Source: Symsagittifera roscoffensis (lineage: Eukaryota > Xenacoelomorpha > Acoela > Convolutidae). From it: 64,000 bases of DNA. A model generated the notes under the pieces. That model had not been told where the DNA came from and ran no database searches. It saw only the letters and a program-made list of their open reading frames with translations. The position numbers and the translations under genes are program-made. Below are positions 1 to 9,411 of the stretch, piece by piece (the first letter of the stretch is position 1; the number at the start of each line of letters is the position of its first letter). The stretch covers positions 34,961,807 to 35,025,806 of the forward strand of contig NC_087065.1 of NCBI RefSeq assembly GCF_963678635.1. Direction: 5' to 3'.

Positions 1-132
1 CTTGAAAACCCCGGTATAATGGTTTCCTAACCGCTTCCGGGATGCCACACCACAATATGATGTCCACTATGACAGATCATTCAAGCCTGAGTGCGTGTGG
101 CGCACCAGGTATTAGACCAGGTAATAGAGAGA

Positions 133-720
133 AACGTGTCAAAACGCTTAAGCACTCTGGCCAAGATGAACTTTTATAAAAGCACAGTTCTATCAATCCT
201 CTCCTACGCTTCACCATGCTGGTATGCTTCAGGGGCTGACATGAGGAAACTGTAGCAACTTCAACGGAGAGTCAGTATATGGATTTTACCACATATCATC
301 GACTACAAGGAGCGTCTGACCGTGCTAGAACTTTTACATATCCCACTTTATTTACAGCTTCTGGACATCCTGACCTATCAAAGATATGCAACGGACAACA
401 TACCATCAGCCCTGAAGATTATGTAGAATTGAGACACGGTCCCCGAAGAGAAAGCAGAATGATTCCGATATCGCGTCAACCGAAACTCGAACTCTCTCAT
501 CAGGATTTCTTCATTCGGACATCAAGACTCCTTCGAGTCCTGCCCTCTATCGACGTCACCAAGCCTATTGGCTGGAAACCCAAATTTCTTTGCCTTTTCT
601 GGAACCATTTTGACACAAACTAAACAGAAAATAATTTATGTTCATGGAGAATAGGTTGCAGATGCAGCGGTTGCATAACTAGATATGTTTATTCGGGACA
701 CGTTCCCCTCAACTTGTGAT
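133..720 (+). pseudogene. Non-LTR retrotransposon reverse transcriptase, C-terminal relic
   Basis: This is the downstream end of a LINE polyprotein (thumb and C-terminal region after the RT palm). The frame that contains the ATG at 166 reads a typical stretch for this region: MNFYKSTVLSILSYASPCWY, then GADMRKL, a stop (TAG 253-255), then QLQRRVSIWILPHIIDYKE. That frame dies near 418. The homologous protein appears to continue in the frame of 279-623 (ELRHGPRRESRMIPISRQPK, then LELSHQDFFIRTSRLLR), so there is at least one frameshift near 400-420. The end is followed by a short cysteine-rich piece (CRCSGC) in a third frame. The first half of the ORF at 279-623 is a shadow frame. No catalytic palm motif is in the window; the 5' part lies outside it. 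Confidence 0.7.
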
Positions 721-1072
721 GTAAAGCCAATTTATTATGATGATTATGATTATTAATTGCGTTATGAAAGGGTCGATTCATCTCCGATGGATACGGCATA
801 TAACTCTGAACAAAACAAATAGTAATAATCATGATAATAATAATGACGCATTAGCCTTCTTTCTAGGAGTTACAAGAGTAATAATAGAAATAAAAATGAC
901 GTGTTTATCTTTTTTTAGGAGTTACTTCGTCTGGAGATACTGAGACCCCTGGTTTGTCTTAACAATTTTCTACGTGTAAACTGTAATTTTAATCTTGTCA
1001 CAAGCGAAATGTTAAAGCCTTAAAATTACTTTGAATCGTATTTTCCGGGGTAATGCTACATATGTGTTATTA
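721..1072. other. Gene-free stretch, low-complexity AT-rich
   Basis: No coding sequence is supported. There are short TTA/ATG-type and AATAAT-type low-complexity runs (about 735-760 and 820-846) and a direct repeat of TAGGAGTTAC (near 865 and 916). It may be 3' UTR of the upstream LINE relic, or the older sequence that received the LTR element. Confidence 0.4.
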
Positions 1073-1077
1073 TGGCG
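1073..1077. repeat. Target-site duplication of the LTR element, left copy (TGGCG)
   Basis: TGGCG immediately precedes the 5' LTR and is found again immediately after the 3' LTR (5002-5006). A 5-bp duplication is what a Ty3/gypsy integrase makes. The match fixes both element ends exactly. Confidence 0.9.
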
Positions 1078-1177
1078 TGTCATGTAATTGTTTTATATGA
1101 TGTTTATAAGATGCTGTCTTTCAGATAACTATTGAGTTAAAGCTTCTCCCCCAAGCCGTGTTTTCCTCTACACAACA
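1078..1177 (+). repeat. 5' LTR
   Basis: Begins TGTCATGTAATTG and ends CTCTACACAACA. It is nearly identical to 4903-5001; the differences seen are C/T in GATG(C/T)TGTC and one extra C in the CCCCC run. At 100 bp it is among the shortest LTRs of its class. It contains a TATA-like stretch and the 14-nt sequence (1128-1141) complementary to the primer-binding site just downstream. Confidence 0.92.
1093..1128 (+). promoter_or_regulatory. Putative LTR promoter (TATA-like box and predicted transcription start)
   Basis: TTATATGA lies at about 1093-1100, and TTATAAG at 1104-1110. If the self-priming model is right, transcripts should begin near 1127-1128, so that their first nucleotides are complementary to 1179-1192. 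The first TATA-like box would then sit about 30 bp upstream, the usual spacing. The start site is inferred, not seen. Confidence 0.5.
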
Positions 1178-1178
1178 A

Positions 1179-1192
1179 TTTAACTCAATAGT
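1179..1192 (+). other. Primer-binding site complementary to the element's own LTR (self-priming type)
   Basis: TTTAACTCAATAGT starts one base after the 5' LTR, where a PBS belongs. It is the exact reverse complement of LTR positions 1128-1141 (ACTATTGAGTTAAA). No tRNA 3'-end complement (TGG start) is seen here. In Tf1/sushi elements the folded 5' end of the mRNA primes minus-strand synthesis in this way. The 14-nt complement and its position are observed; the mechanism is inferred from that precedent. Confidence 0.75.
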
Positions 1193-1196
1193 GTCA

Positions 1197-1760
1197 ATGA
1201 AGTTCAAACCTCCGCAGCTGCCCACCAATCCCACACCTGAGCAGTGGCGATGGTGGAAGCGCATCTTCATCGACGGGCTAGCCATCAACGAGGTGGTTGA
1301 GAATACCCACAAACTCACGTTCCTCAGGTCTCACGCCGGCTCGGAACTGTATCCCTTGCTACAAAACGCGGAGACCTTCGACGCCGCCATGGATATCCTG
1401 GACGCGCAGTTCGAGAAGCCGACACGGGTCATATTTGCGAGGCATGAGCTGCTATCCTGCCGGCAGAAGGAAGGCGAAAGGATTCCTGACTTTATCAAGC
1501 GACTAAAGATTCTCGTCGAGCTCTGTGAGTGCAAACCCCTTACAGCATATGTACATAAACAACTGTTGCTTAGAGACGCGCTTGTTTCCGGATTGAGGTC
1601 CGATCATGTCCGAGCGAGGTTACTCGAACTCGACGACACCAAATCTGTAGACGATTGCATAGCACTCGCTAATGCAGTAGAGCTCTCAACTGATTATTCC
1701 AGGTCATTCCGCGCTGAAACCTCGGAACAATCAAACTCCGTTTCGGCTGTCCAGCCTTAA
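1197..1760 (+). CDS. gag: Gag, capsid part
   Basis: About 187 residues from the ATG at 1197 (MKFKPPQLPTNPTPEQW). An upstream in-frame ATG at 1158 lies inside the LTR, so 1197 is the more natural start. The protein has a gypsy-type capsid profile: W-rich start (WRWWKRIF), then FLRSHAGSELYPLLQNAE, AMDILDAQFEKP, and a region resembling the retrotransposon gag domain (LSCRQKEGERIPDFIKRLK, then VSGLRSDHVRARLLE). It stops at TAA, which is followed directly by TAG. The same frame then reopens and runs into the zinc knuckles and pol. The stop pair is therefore either a lesion in a single Gag-Pol frame or a suppressible stop; tandem stops argue for a lesion. Confidence 0.8.
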   Translation: MKFKPPQLPTNPTPEQWRWWKRIFIDGLAINEVVENTHKLTFLRSHAGSELYPLLQNAETFDAAMDILDAQFEKPTRVIFARHELLSCRQKEGERIPDFIKRLKILVELCECKPLTAYVHKQLLLRDALVSGLRSDHVRARLLELDDTKSVDDCIALANAVELSTDYSRSFRAETSEQSNSVSAVQP

Positions 1761-1766
1761 TAGGTT

Positions 1767-4742
1767 GCAGGGGCGATTGCACAGAAGTACCCCCGAAATA
1801 GCCGAAACAAAAGCCAAAATAACGCGTCACATTCAAACAACTCAAACTGTGGGTACTGCGGTTTGCGTTTTCAGACACGCAGCAAGTGCCCGGCAAAGCG
1901 CGACACGTGCCATAAGTGCCAGAAGTTGGGGCATTGGGCCACTGTTTGTCGTGCAAGTACTCCAACTACAGCCGCGTTGCAGGGTGAGGAATCCGAAGGA
2001 TCCCTAGCATCCGTCCTCTGTGCATTGTCTCACAACACGGAGGCGAGACAGACCGTTTATGAGAAGGTACTGATTGGTGGCGTTCATCAAGCAATTGCAC
2101 TGATTGACCCTGGAGCAACCGATTGCTATATCAAGTTCAAGCTCGCACGGAAATTTGAATTGCCTATAACCGACGTTGAGTCATCTACCAAACTAGCAAA
2201 CGGCGACAAATTGAATGTGCTTGGCTTCATCGACACACAAGTCACAATAAAGGCAGAATCTTATTGTTGTCGCTTACACGTGGTTGAGTCGTTAATTGCC
2301 GATTTGATCATCGGATTGGACGTTCTTGCTAGCCATCAATCGGTTTATCTTGACCTCGGCGGTCCAAAATCACCTATCACTTTCCACCTGGGAGGACGTG
2401 ATACCGAGATTACTCCCCCAATAAGCTTAGAACGAGATCAGTGTACGAAAGCATGTTGCAGCATGTTCCCAATTATGACAACCGAGCCTCCAGCACTATT
2501 TCCTGACAAGCTCCTGACCGTTAAGCCGATTTCTTCCAAGTCTCGACGAGTTTCTGCTGACAACGCGCTATTCATGAAAACTGAAGTAAAGAGGCTTCTG
2601 GATCTCGGAATAATTGAGCTGTCTGTTTCACCTTGGCGGGCTCAGGCCTTCGTTTTCAAGGGACCAAGCAAGAAGAGAATGGTAAGTGACTATTCCGAAA
2701 CAGTGAATCTATACACCGACGTTGACGCATACCCATTTCCGGATGTCGAGTCCATGCTTACTCGTGCGGCCGCTTTTCACTATTTCAGCAAAATAGATTT
2801 GAAATCCGCATACCACCAAATACCGTTGCGATCAGATGACAAACCATTCACAGCCTTTGAGATTGGGGGCATACTCTACCAATTCACACGCCTTCCATTC
2901 GGTGTTACAAACGCCGTCCCAGCATTCCAGCGAATAATGGATAGCTTTATTGAAAGAAACCAATTGCGCTGCGCCGAACCGTACCTCGACGACGTCTATA
3001 TCGGTGGGATCACAAAGGAGGAACATGACCGGAATCTACACGCGTTCTTGAAAGCCGCGGAAAAGGAAAGCCTGACGCTCAACATGGACAAATATACATT
3101 TCGAACCAGGAAATTATCCTTGCTGGGACACATTATTGAAAACGGCTCGAAGAAGCCGGATCCTGAACGCTTACGTGTTCTCATGGAGTACCCAGTGCCC
3201 CACACCGCAGCTCAGCTGAAACGGCTACTCGGGTTCTTTGCTTACTACGCGAAATGGGTGTCACAATATTCACTTAAAGTAAAGCCGCTACTAGAGGCCC
3301 AGAAACAGGGTGCCTTTCCTTTGAACCGGACCTGTGTCGATGCAATTGACTCGCTCAAGCAGGGCATTGCGTCTGCATCTCTGGCTATACCTATAGCGGG
3401 CGCCGGGCCGCTCTTCCTCGAAACAGACGCATCTGGGACAGCACTAGGGGCAACATTATCACAAGGTGGTCGCCCTTTGGCTTTCTACTCTAGAACCTTG
3501 TCTACTTCAGAACAGATGCAGTCGTCAGTCGAGCGCGAGGCCATGGCTATTGTTGAGGCGTTTCGGAAGTGGGGGCATTTTGTTCGAACATACGAAACGG
3601 TTGTTAAAACGGATCAAAAATCGGTTTCGTTCATATTCTCCAAACACCGAACAAAAATTAAAAATGACAAACTCACGAGGTGGAGGTTAGAGCTGTCAGA
3701 ATTTGCGTACACCATCATGTATCGGAAAGGCAGCGAGAATGTGGGCGCGGACGCTTTATCCGGACTCTCCGCTATCTCGAAAGAATCCCCATGTGTTACG
3801 TTACATTGCCAATTGCAGCATCCGGGCGTCGTCCGTATGTGGGAGTTCGTGAGACGTCATAATCTAGCTTTCTCTCTTTTAGAAGTCAAGGAGGCTATAC
3901 AGGACTGTGATACGTGCAAAGAAGTCAAACCGGCATTCTACAAACCTGGTGCATCGTCAATAATTCGAGCTTTACAACCCTTTGAGAGACTGGCCATACA
4001 TCTGGTCGGTCCAAAATCCGCCGCCCGAAAGACCGGTAACTGCTACGCCCTAACCGTAATTGACGAATACAGTAGATTCCCTTTTGTATTTGGTATCAGA
4101 ACGATTACGAGCGAATCCATTATAGCATGTCAACGCCAATTTATTCACACAGATCGGGGCAGCCAGTTTCTCTCTTCCGAGTTCGACCAGTTTTGCTCAC
4201 GAAATGGCATATCTCATTCGAGAACGACCCCGTACAACCCGCGTGGTAACGGCCAATGCGAGCGATACAACGGCACAATATTCAAGACGGTTTACTTGCG
4301 TAATTTAGGTGCTGATATGTGGGAATCTGTGTTGCTAGAAGCACTTGCTGCTGTGCGTGCACTCCTCTGTACTGCCACAAATGAATCGCCCCATTCCAGG
4401 TTTTTCAAGTTCCCGCGGCAAGCCGGTCTAGGCTGCTCTCTTCTAGAGTGGCTGAGCAGCGGCAACCCTGCATATCTGAGAAATTTTGTGCGCGGAAAGG
4501 AGGACCCGCAGGTACGACCCGTCAGCATCTCGGAGGTCATTAATCCTCATTTCGCACGAGTGGTATTCCCAAATGGACGTATTGACACTGACTCGACGAA
4601 AGATTTGTCACGGCGCAATATTCCAGCCCAAACGGATGCTACAGAACCCAGGAGCCCGCATCTGTCCCCAGTGAAGAATTTACCGAATGCCATGGAACAT
4701 TTTCCAACGATCACCCCGAGGAAACCAGCAGTATCCCAGTGA
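1767..4742 (+). pseudogene. pol: Gag zinc knuckles plus Pol (protease, RT, RNase H, integrase)
   Basis: Open in the gag frame after the TAATAG pair. Two knuckle-like units come first: CGYCGLRF...KC (its expected H is F) and an intact CX2CX4HX4C (CHKCQKLGHWATVC). The protease has DPGA at 2106-2117 instead of D(T/S)GA. RT shows the palm LKSAYHQIPL and LPFGVTNAVPAFQRIM, and YLDD at 2982-2993. RNase H has ETDASGTALGATLSQ and DQKSV. Integrase has an HHCC-like zinc region (CDTCKEVKP), then AIHLVGP where the first catalytic D is expected (codon 3999-4001 is CAT, His), then IHTDRGSQF and NGQCERYNGT with the second D and the E. The spacing between the first and second acidic sites looks short, so a small deletion is likely. 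The protein would act in the cytoplasmic particle and nucleus, but with these changes integration activity is doubtful. Confidence 0.88.
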
Positions 4743-4888
4743 CGACCGAGCAGGGTGCTGAAGAAGAGGACAGTTCACCACTAACCACTCCCAAATCAAC
4801 GCCAGTATCACCATTTGCCGGACCGGAGGTCCGCAGATCAACGCGCCTGCGACGACCGCCGGCACACCTGAAGGATTACATTCAATAA
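4660..4888 (+). pseudogene. Pol C-terminal tail in a shifted frame
   Basis: The main pol frame stops at TGA 4740-4742. In the frame of position 4826, coding character continues from about 4660: PSEEFTECHGTF, later EQGAEEEDSSPLTTP, and finally RRSTRLRRPPAHLKDYIQ and TAA at 4886-4888. A basic RRSTR-RRPP-LKDY ending is characteristic of gypsy-type pol proteins, so a one-base indel around 4640-4670 separated the tail from the body. Confidence 0.7.
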
Positions 4889-4889
4889 C

Positions 4890-4902
4890 AAGTGGGGGTG
4901 AA
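4890..4902 (+). other. Polypurine tract
   Basis: AAGTGGGGGTGAA directly abuts the TG of the 3' LTR. This is the position and composition expected of the plus-strand primer; it contains two pyrimidines. Confidence 0.7.
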
Positions 4903-5001
4903 TGTCATGTAATTGTTTTATATGATGTTTATAAGATGTTGTCTTTCAGATAACTATTGAGTTAAAGCTTCTCCCCAAGCCGTGTTTTCCTCTACACAAC
5001 A
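4903..5001 (+). repeat. 3' LTR
   Basis: 99 bp, TG...CA, nearly identical to 1078-1177. It is followed by TGGCG at 5002-5006, the right copy of the target-site duplication. Confidence 0.92.
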
Positions 5002-5006
5002 TGGCG

Positions 5007-5330
5007 CTCTTGGGTTTTATTCAAAACATCATGATCCGCTAGAATTTAACAAAAGCCTCCGCGCCGAAAGGATGCTTACACTATGGTCCTTATCTAGCAA
5101 CGAGGGTGGCCCGAAACACGGAAGCCTAAATTCCCCAATTTAGCTTTTTCAAACTACTTAACACTAAAAAAATTCAACTGTGGCGCTAATGCGGCTTTCT
5201 GGTGATTTGATTCAAAATAGAAGAATTAGTACCTTACCAAAAAAAAAATAATGAAACAAAACCGAAAAAACCACGAAGTAAAAACATTAATATCATTAGT
5301 TCAGTTCAGTCTTTTTCTGATCTTTTAGGC
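5007..5330. other. Gene-free stretch
   Basis: AT-rich with A-runs (about 5240-5250). No coding signal is supported. It separates the LTR element from the 3' end of the minus-strand LINE. Confidence 0.35.
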
Positions 5331-5375
5331 GTTTTGTCGCCATCATCGATCAGCTCATGATGTACTCCTTTTCGA

Positions 5376-7380
5376 TTAATTAGTCTCTAATTTATTAATT
5401 CCGCTTTTCTTCCAATGTTTGTCCAGGTTGTTCTTGAAAGCGTTCAAGGTCTTCGAGTCAATTACTTCTCCTGGCGACATTTTCCAATCTGTAGCTGATC
5501 TAATGGTAAAAAAGTTTTTCCGCAATTCGAAGTTGGCCTTATTCGTTATTACTTTTTTGTCATTTGTCCTTGTGTCACGATTATTCAACTCGAACATGTC
5601 TTCGTAGCTTTCGGGTCATAACAGTTGTAACCTATTTGGAACATTTCGATCATTGTTCCTCGCCTTCTGCGGTTTTCAAGTGACTGTAGTTCTAGTTTCT
5701 TTAACCTTCATTGTAGCTTAATGTCTGCAGCCCTTGTACCATTCGTGTCGCTCGTCGTTGCCCGTTTTCGATTAATCTTGTGTTCTTCTTCAATCACGGG
5801 TACCAGGCTTGATTACAGAACTCCAACTTAAGCCATATGAGGCCTTTATAAACATTTAAAAATACAGGTATAGTCATTTTAATGAATGTTTTCCTAAAAA
5901 CTGCAATGATTAAGTTGCCTTTTTAACTTTTGCAAAGATATGAGAATCAAAAGAGAGTTTAAAATCGATGATGAATCCAAGGTCTTTTTTTTCTCCTACC
6001 GCTTCAAGCTGTTTATCGTAAAGTTCATATGATCTTCTTTCACGGTTTGATCCTCCATTTGAGATTATCATATGTACACATTTATTTTAATTGAAAGGCA
6101 AAAGTGTCTTTTTTGACCATTTTTCCAGTTTTCTTAGATCTTCTTGCAGCAACTCAACGTCTTTGAAGAAATTTTTGCTAAAAAGTAAATTTCAAACGTT
6201 TTCGCAACTATGTGCATCGTCAGGATTTTTACAATAAACTACTCTAAATGACGATAAAACATCAATTTACAAATGTTATTTACAATAAATCACATACAAT
6301 TTGGTTCTAAACCATCATGATAAAAAATTAGCCAATCACAGTTGACCTCTAAATTACTATTAAGATTAATTGAAAGGCAAAAGTGTCTTTTTTGACCATT
6401 TTTCCAGTTTTCTTAGATCTTCTTGCAGCAACTCAAGTCTTTGTTACTGGTAATTTCTCTGTATAGTTTTGCATCGTCTGCAAATAAATATAATTTTGAT
6501 TTGACTGTGTTTGGCCTTGAATTTATATATATTACAAACAAAACAGGTCCCGGTACAGATCCTTGGGGAATCCCACTCAGAACATCTTACCATTCAGATC
6601 TACTGTCGCTTATCACAACTCATTGTCGTCTTGTTAATAAAAACTCGTTGATCCAGCCCAGTGTTTTTCCTTTTATCCCATATTGTTTTAGGATTCCTAT
6701 CAGTCTTTTGTGCGGAACCAATTCGAACGCTTTCTTGAAATTCAAGTAGATAACATCCGTTTCTCGGCGACTATCTATTCTTTTTGTGAAATCATCCAGC
6801 ACTCTCAGTAATTGTTATTGTGATGATCTACCGGGCAGAAAATTGATTCATTGTTTTTCTAGATGTTCCATTAGATGGGCTCTAATTATTTTCTCAAATA
6901 ATTTACAAACTATTGATGTTATGCTTACTGGACGATAGTTGTCAGCTAACGACTTTTTCACTTTTTTGAAGATAGAGTCAATGTGAGCACGTTCCCAGTC
7001 ATCAGGTAGCTTCGTTTCGTCCCAAGATGTGTTAAAAATCTTTGTTAGAACTTGAGTCAGGAAATCTCTCACTTCAAACAGAAGTTTCGGGTGAATTTCG
7101 TCGGGCCCTGGAGATTTCGATGTATTGAGTGAGTCTAGTTGCTCTTTCACCAAATTCTCTGTTATTTCTAAGTCCTTTTTGGATGGGTGATATCCAGTTC
7201 GAGAATCTTCCATTCTCCTGGTGGTTTGTGTGTGAAGACTGATGAAAAGAACTTTGCCAAACCTTCAACTTTTTCGATCTCATTGGTCGTTAAAGATCCA
7301 TCATCCTGCACTAGAGCTGGTATTGCATTTTGTAACACGTCTTTCTGTCTCACATAGCTCCAGATTTTTTTTGGTTTCAT
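5376..7380 (-). pseudogene. LINE reverse transcriptase and C-terminal domain
   Basis: Fragments in order on the minus strand: 7380-7168 (MKPKKIWSYVRQKDVL), 7213-6848 (fingers/palm, SPGPDEIHPKLL, ADNYRPVSITSIVCKLFEKI), 6802-6620 (TDVIYLNFKKAFELVPHKRL; the usual D of motif A is N), then GIPQGSVPGPVLF and LFADDAKLY (FADD at 6473-6484). The C-terminal part ends with NFFTIRSATDWKMSP and LDKHWKKSG (5597-5376). Many stops occur between 6440 and 5600, and an insertion with a 78-bp duplication interrupts the part just after FADD. Confidence 0.85.
6087..6443. repeat. 78-bp direct repeat flanking a 200-bp insertion inside the LINE
   Basis: 6087-6165 and 6366-6443 are nearly identical (TTAATTGAAAGGCAAAAGTG to GCAGCAACTCAA). 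On the minus strand both encode the same LINE stretch (LRKLEKWSKKTLLPFN). The roughly 200 bp between them (6166-6365) is unrelated AT-rich sequence that includes an imperfect CCAAT box. Either the insertion duplicated an unusually long target or a replication slip joined two copies. Confidence 0.75.
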
Positions 7381-7607
7381 TTTTACATCTTTAGTTATTT
7401 CACTTTCCTTTGCCCTTAGATCATTTCGAGTAGCTGTCTTAACAGCATTTCTTTTACTTTATACTTGTCAAACATTACTTTTGTTCTATTGCAGCAAAAC
7501 TTTTTCCATTGTTTTTTTTTGGTCTGATTGCCTGTCGAGTGGTATTGGTGAATAGTAATTGTTTCTACACTCTGGATTGAGCCTTGTTAATGGTACAAAC
7601 TTTTTTG

Positions 7608-8506
7608 TTAGTTCAGTCCGGAGTTCGCGCGAATCCGTTCAAAATTTTCATTATTGTCTTCACTGTGAAGAAACGACAAATCTTTTACTTCATCTCTCAT
7701 TTGATCGTAGTCTCCTTTAGCGAAATTGTATCTAATCATGGTCTTACTATTTTTGCAGTGCGCGAGTAACTCCACTTCTATGAGAACGTGGTTGTTCTGT
7801 CCCATAGGTGGTTGGATATTAGTGTTTAGGTCGCTTAGACCGGCATCAGTTAAAACTATATCTAGTAAGGATGGTTTTTCTCCGACAGTAATGCAAGTTG
7901 GTTCATCGATGTGTTGGGTTAGAAATGCATCCCTAACTGCTTCTAGAAATTTGAATTCTTTGCTCTCCTGGTCCTTGGTTGTACTGCAATCATCCCAGTT
8001 GATTGATGGAAAGTTTGTGTCGCCCAATATTAGAGTATAATCCTTCACATCTTTTTAGCATAGTTCTTTGATTGATTGGAAAAGGCAATCGTTAATCATT
8101 TCCGGTGAGTTTGGGCTCCGGTAGACAACTGCCAAGCGAATAAATTTTCGATCAATGCAATGTCACATATCATCAATTCTTGTAACTCGTTCGGATTTTG
8201 ACTAATGCAGTAGTCTATATCTTCAATTACGAAAATTAAAATTCCTCGCCCGCGGTCGTTTGGATTCATGTTTACTGACTCAATGTTATAGTTGTTAGTT
8301 TTGTACCAAGCTGTATTCCACACGGTTTTGGAATTTTTCGGTTTTGCTTCTACGAGAGCAATATCATCTGGTGGGTTCTTTTTATCTTCAATCAATTTGA
8401 TCATTTCCTGATGTTTCGTTTGTGTTAGAGTGTCAATATTTGTGTACCAGAATTTTAATTTTCTAGTCTTGCTTTCTTTCTGTCTTTTAGTATCTGCTTT
8501 CCTCAA
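7608..8506 (-). pseudogene. LINE apurinic/apyrimidinic-type endonuclease domain
   Basis: Two frames make one exonuclease-endonuclease-phosphatase domain. 8506-8096 holds the N-terminal half (LKFWYTNIDTLTQTK, IALVEAKPKN, and DRGRGILIFV), and 8048-7608 the C-terminal half (YTLILGDTNFPSINWDD, then SLLDIVLTD, then the histidine motif QNNHVLIEVEL). The frame changes near 8140: the first frame ends in a shadow tail while RLAVVYRSPNSPEMIN is readable next to it. A stop lies just before 8048. The domain would nick target DNA for target-primed reverse transcription. Confidence 0.82.
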
Positions 8507-8865
8507 ACCAGAAATACATAGTTTCCTTCTTCATGATCGTTCAAGTTTTTTGCTTTCGTAAATAGGTTTAGCACTTGTTCTCTTTCTTTCAAAGTCAAAT
8601 CCGGGTTGTTTCTAAGATTTCTGATTTCTGCAGTGGCTTCTTTCAACCTTGGCAACTTTCGGTTTATTTTAATCAGATCTTGTTCAGTATTGAAGGAAAC
8701 CAGCAATGGTCTGTTTATATCCTCATCGGTTTTCCGGCCGAGTCGGATCGTTTTCACAATTTGTTTATCTTCCATTATTATACTTGGTAAAAATTTTTCA
8801 ACTTTTTTTTCATCTCCTTTTTTCCTTGGTTCATTGTCAGTAGCTGCACTCTCCTTGGCTTAGAG
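8503..8865 (-). pseudogene. LINE ORF1 C-terminal part
   Basis: The best frame (8775-8503) gives 90 residues: an RRM-like or LINE ORF1 tail with RPLLVSFNTEQDLIKINRK and PDLTLKEREQVLNLFTKAK. The PDLT-x-RE...L-x-AK-x-N pattern is common at the end of CR1-like ORF1 proteins. The same frame seems to extend upstream to about 8865 (AATDNEPRKKGDEKKVEKF). The stop overlaps the start of the endonuclease frame by a few bases, as in the intact elements. The protein would bind the element RNA. Confidence 0.6.
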
Positions 8866-8870
8866 AAAGT

Positions 8871-9411
8871 TGATCGAAACAATATCCGATCCAACCTTCC
8901 TGGTTATTAATGCTTGATATATTTGTTTGAGGTAACGATCAACTATATAGGTCTCTCCTGTACCTGTACGATTGGATTGTCTCGAAAATCATGGTGGAAA
9001 ATAAACATATTAAACTGATTAAAACATCGACGGCACTAGTGTTGGAGTCCCTTGAGTAATTGAAGTAAGTTTTTTACGAAATATCAACTTTTCTCTAACT
9101 TCAAAAGACAGAAATAAATTGGCCACGTTTCTACCGAGAGAGGAAAAATTGAATTCTGCTCGTCATAATAAATATATACATAATTAAATAAATAAATAAA
9201 AGTGATTAAAAACTTTAATATCAAAACTACGACTCCAGGTTCAAGAGTGAAAGGCATAGAGTCAAAAACTACCTTGAGTGTAGTAAATGGAATTGTTCAT
9301 CAGTTAGTTGAAGGGTGTTGAGTTAAAGTTGAGGTCAGTAGTCGAAATATGTTTTGGCTTACGTGTTCCGCGGAGGCAAAGAATCGCAGTTCTCATTAGT
9401 GAAAACGATAT
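8871..9411. other. Gene-free stretch between LINEs
   Basis: Holds an (AAAT)n-like run at about 9184-9200 and no supported coding sequence. It may be the 3' UTR of the next minus-strand LINE, whose protein ends at 9412. Confidence 0.35.

Larger units (their letters stand above)
1078..5001 (+). mobile_element. Ty3/gypsy LTR retrotransposon, full length but coding-damaged
   Basis: A 3.9-kb element with 100-bp and 99-bp LTRs (TG...CA ends), a 5-bp TGGCG duplication, gag with zinc knuckles, and pol in the order protease, RT, RNase H, integrase, which is the Ty3/gypsy order. The C-terminal tail type and the very short LTRs recall the Mag/Tf1-like side of the family; this placement is inference. 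The LTRs differ by about one substitution and one indel, so insertion was fairly recent. Yet the copy has a TAATAG pair between gag and pol, an altered protease motif, a lost integrase aspartate and a 3' frameshift, so it is unlikely to move by itself. Confidence 0.93.
5330..8870 (-). mobile_element. APE-type non-LTR retrotransposon (CR1/RTE-like grade), decayed
   Basis: Read on the minus strand, the order is the end of an ORF1-like protein, then an apurinic-type endonuclease, then reverse transcriptase and a C-terminal domain. All are one homologous element broken into several frames. No poly-A or simple-repeat 3' tail is certain, so the limits are approximate. It is followed upstream on the same strand by two more LINEs. 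Assignment to CR1-like rather than a neighbouring clade is tentative. Confidence 0.85.

Noticed and set aside
279-623. ORF of 114 codons as a separate gene
   Set aside because: Its first half is a shadow of the LINE RT frame that contains 166; only its second half continues the RT relic.
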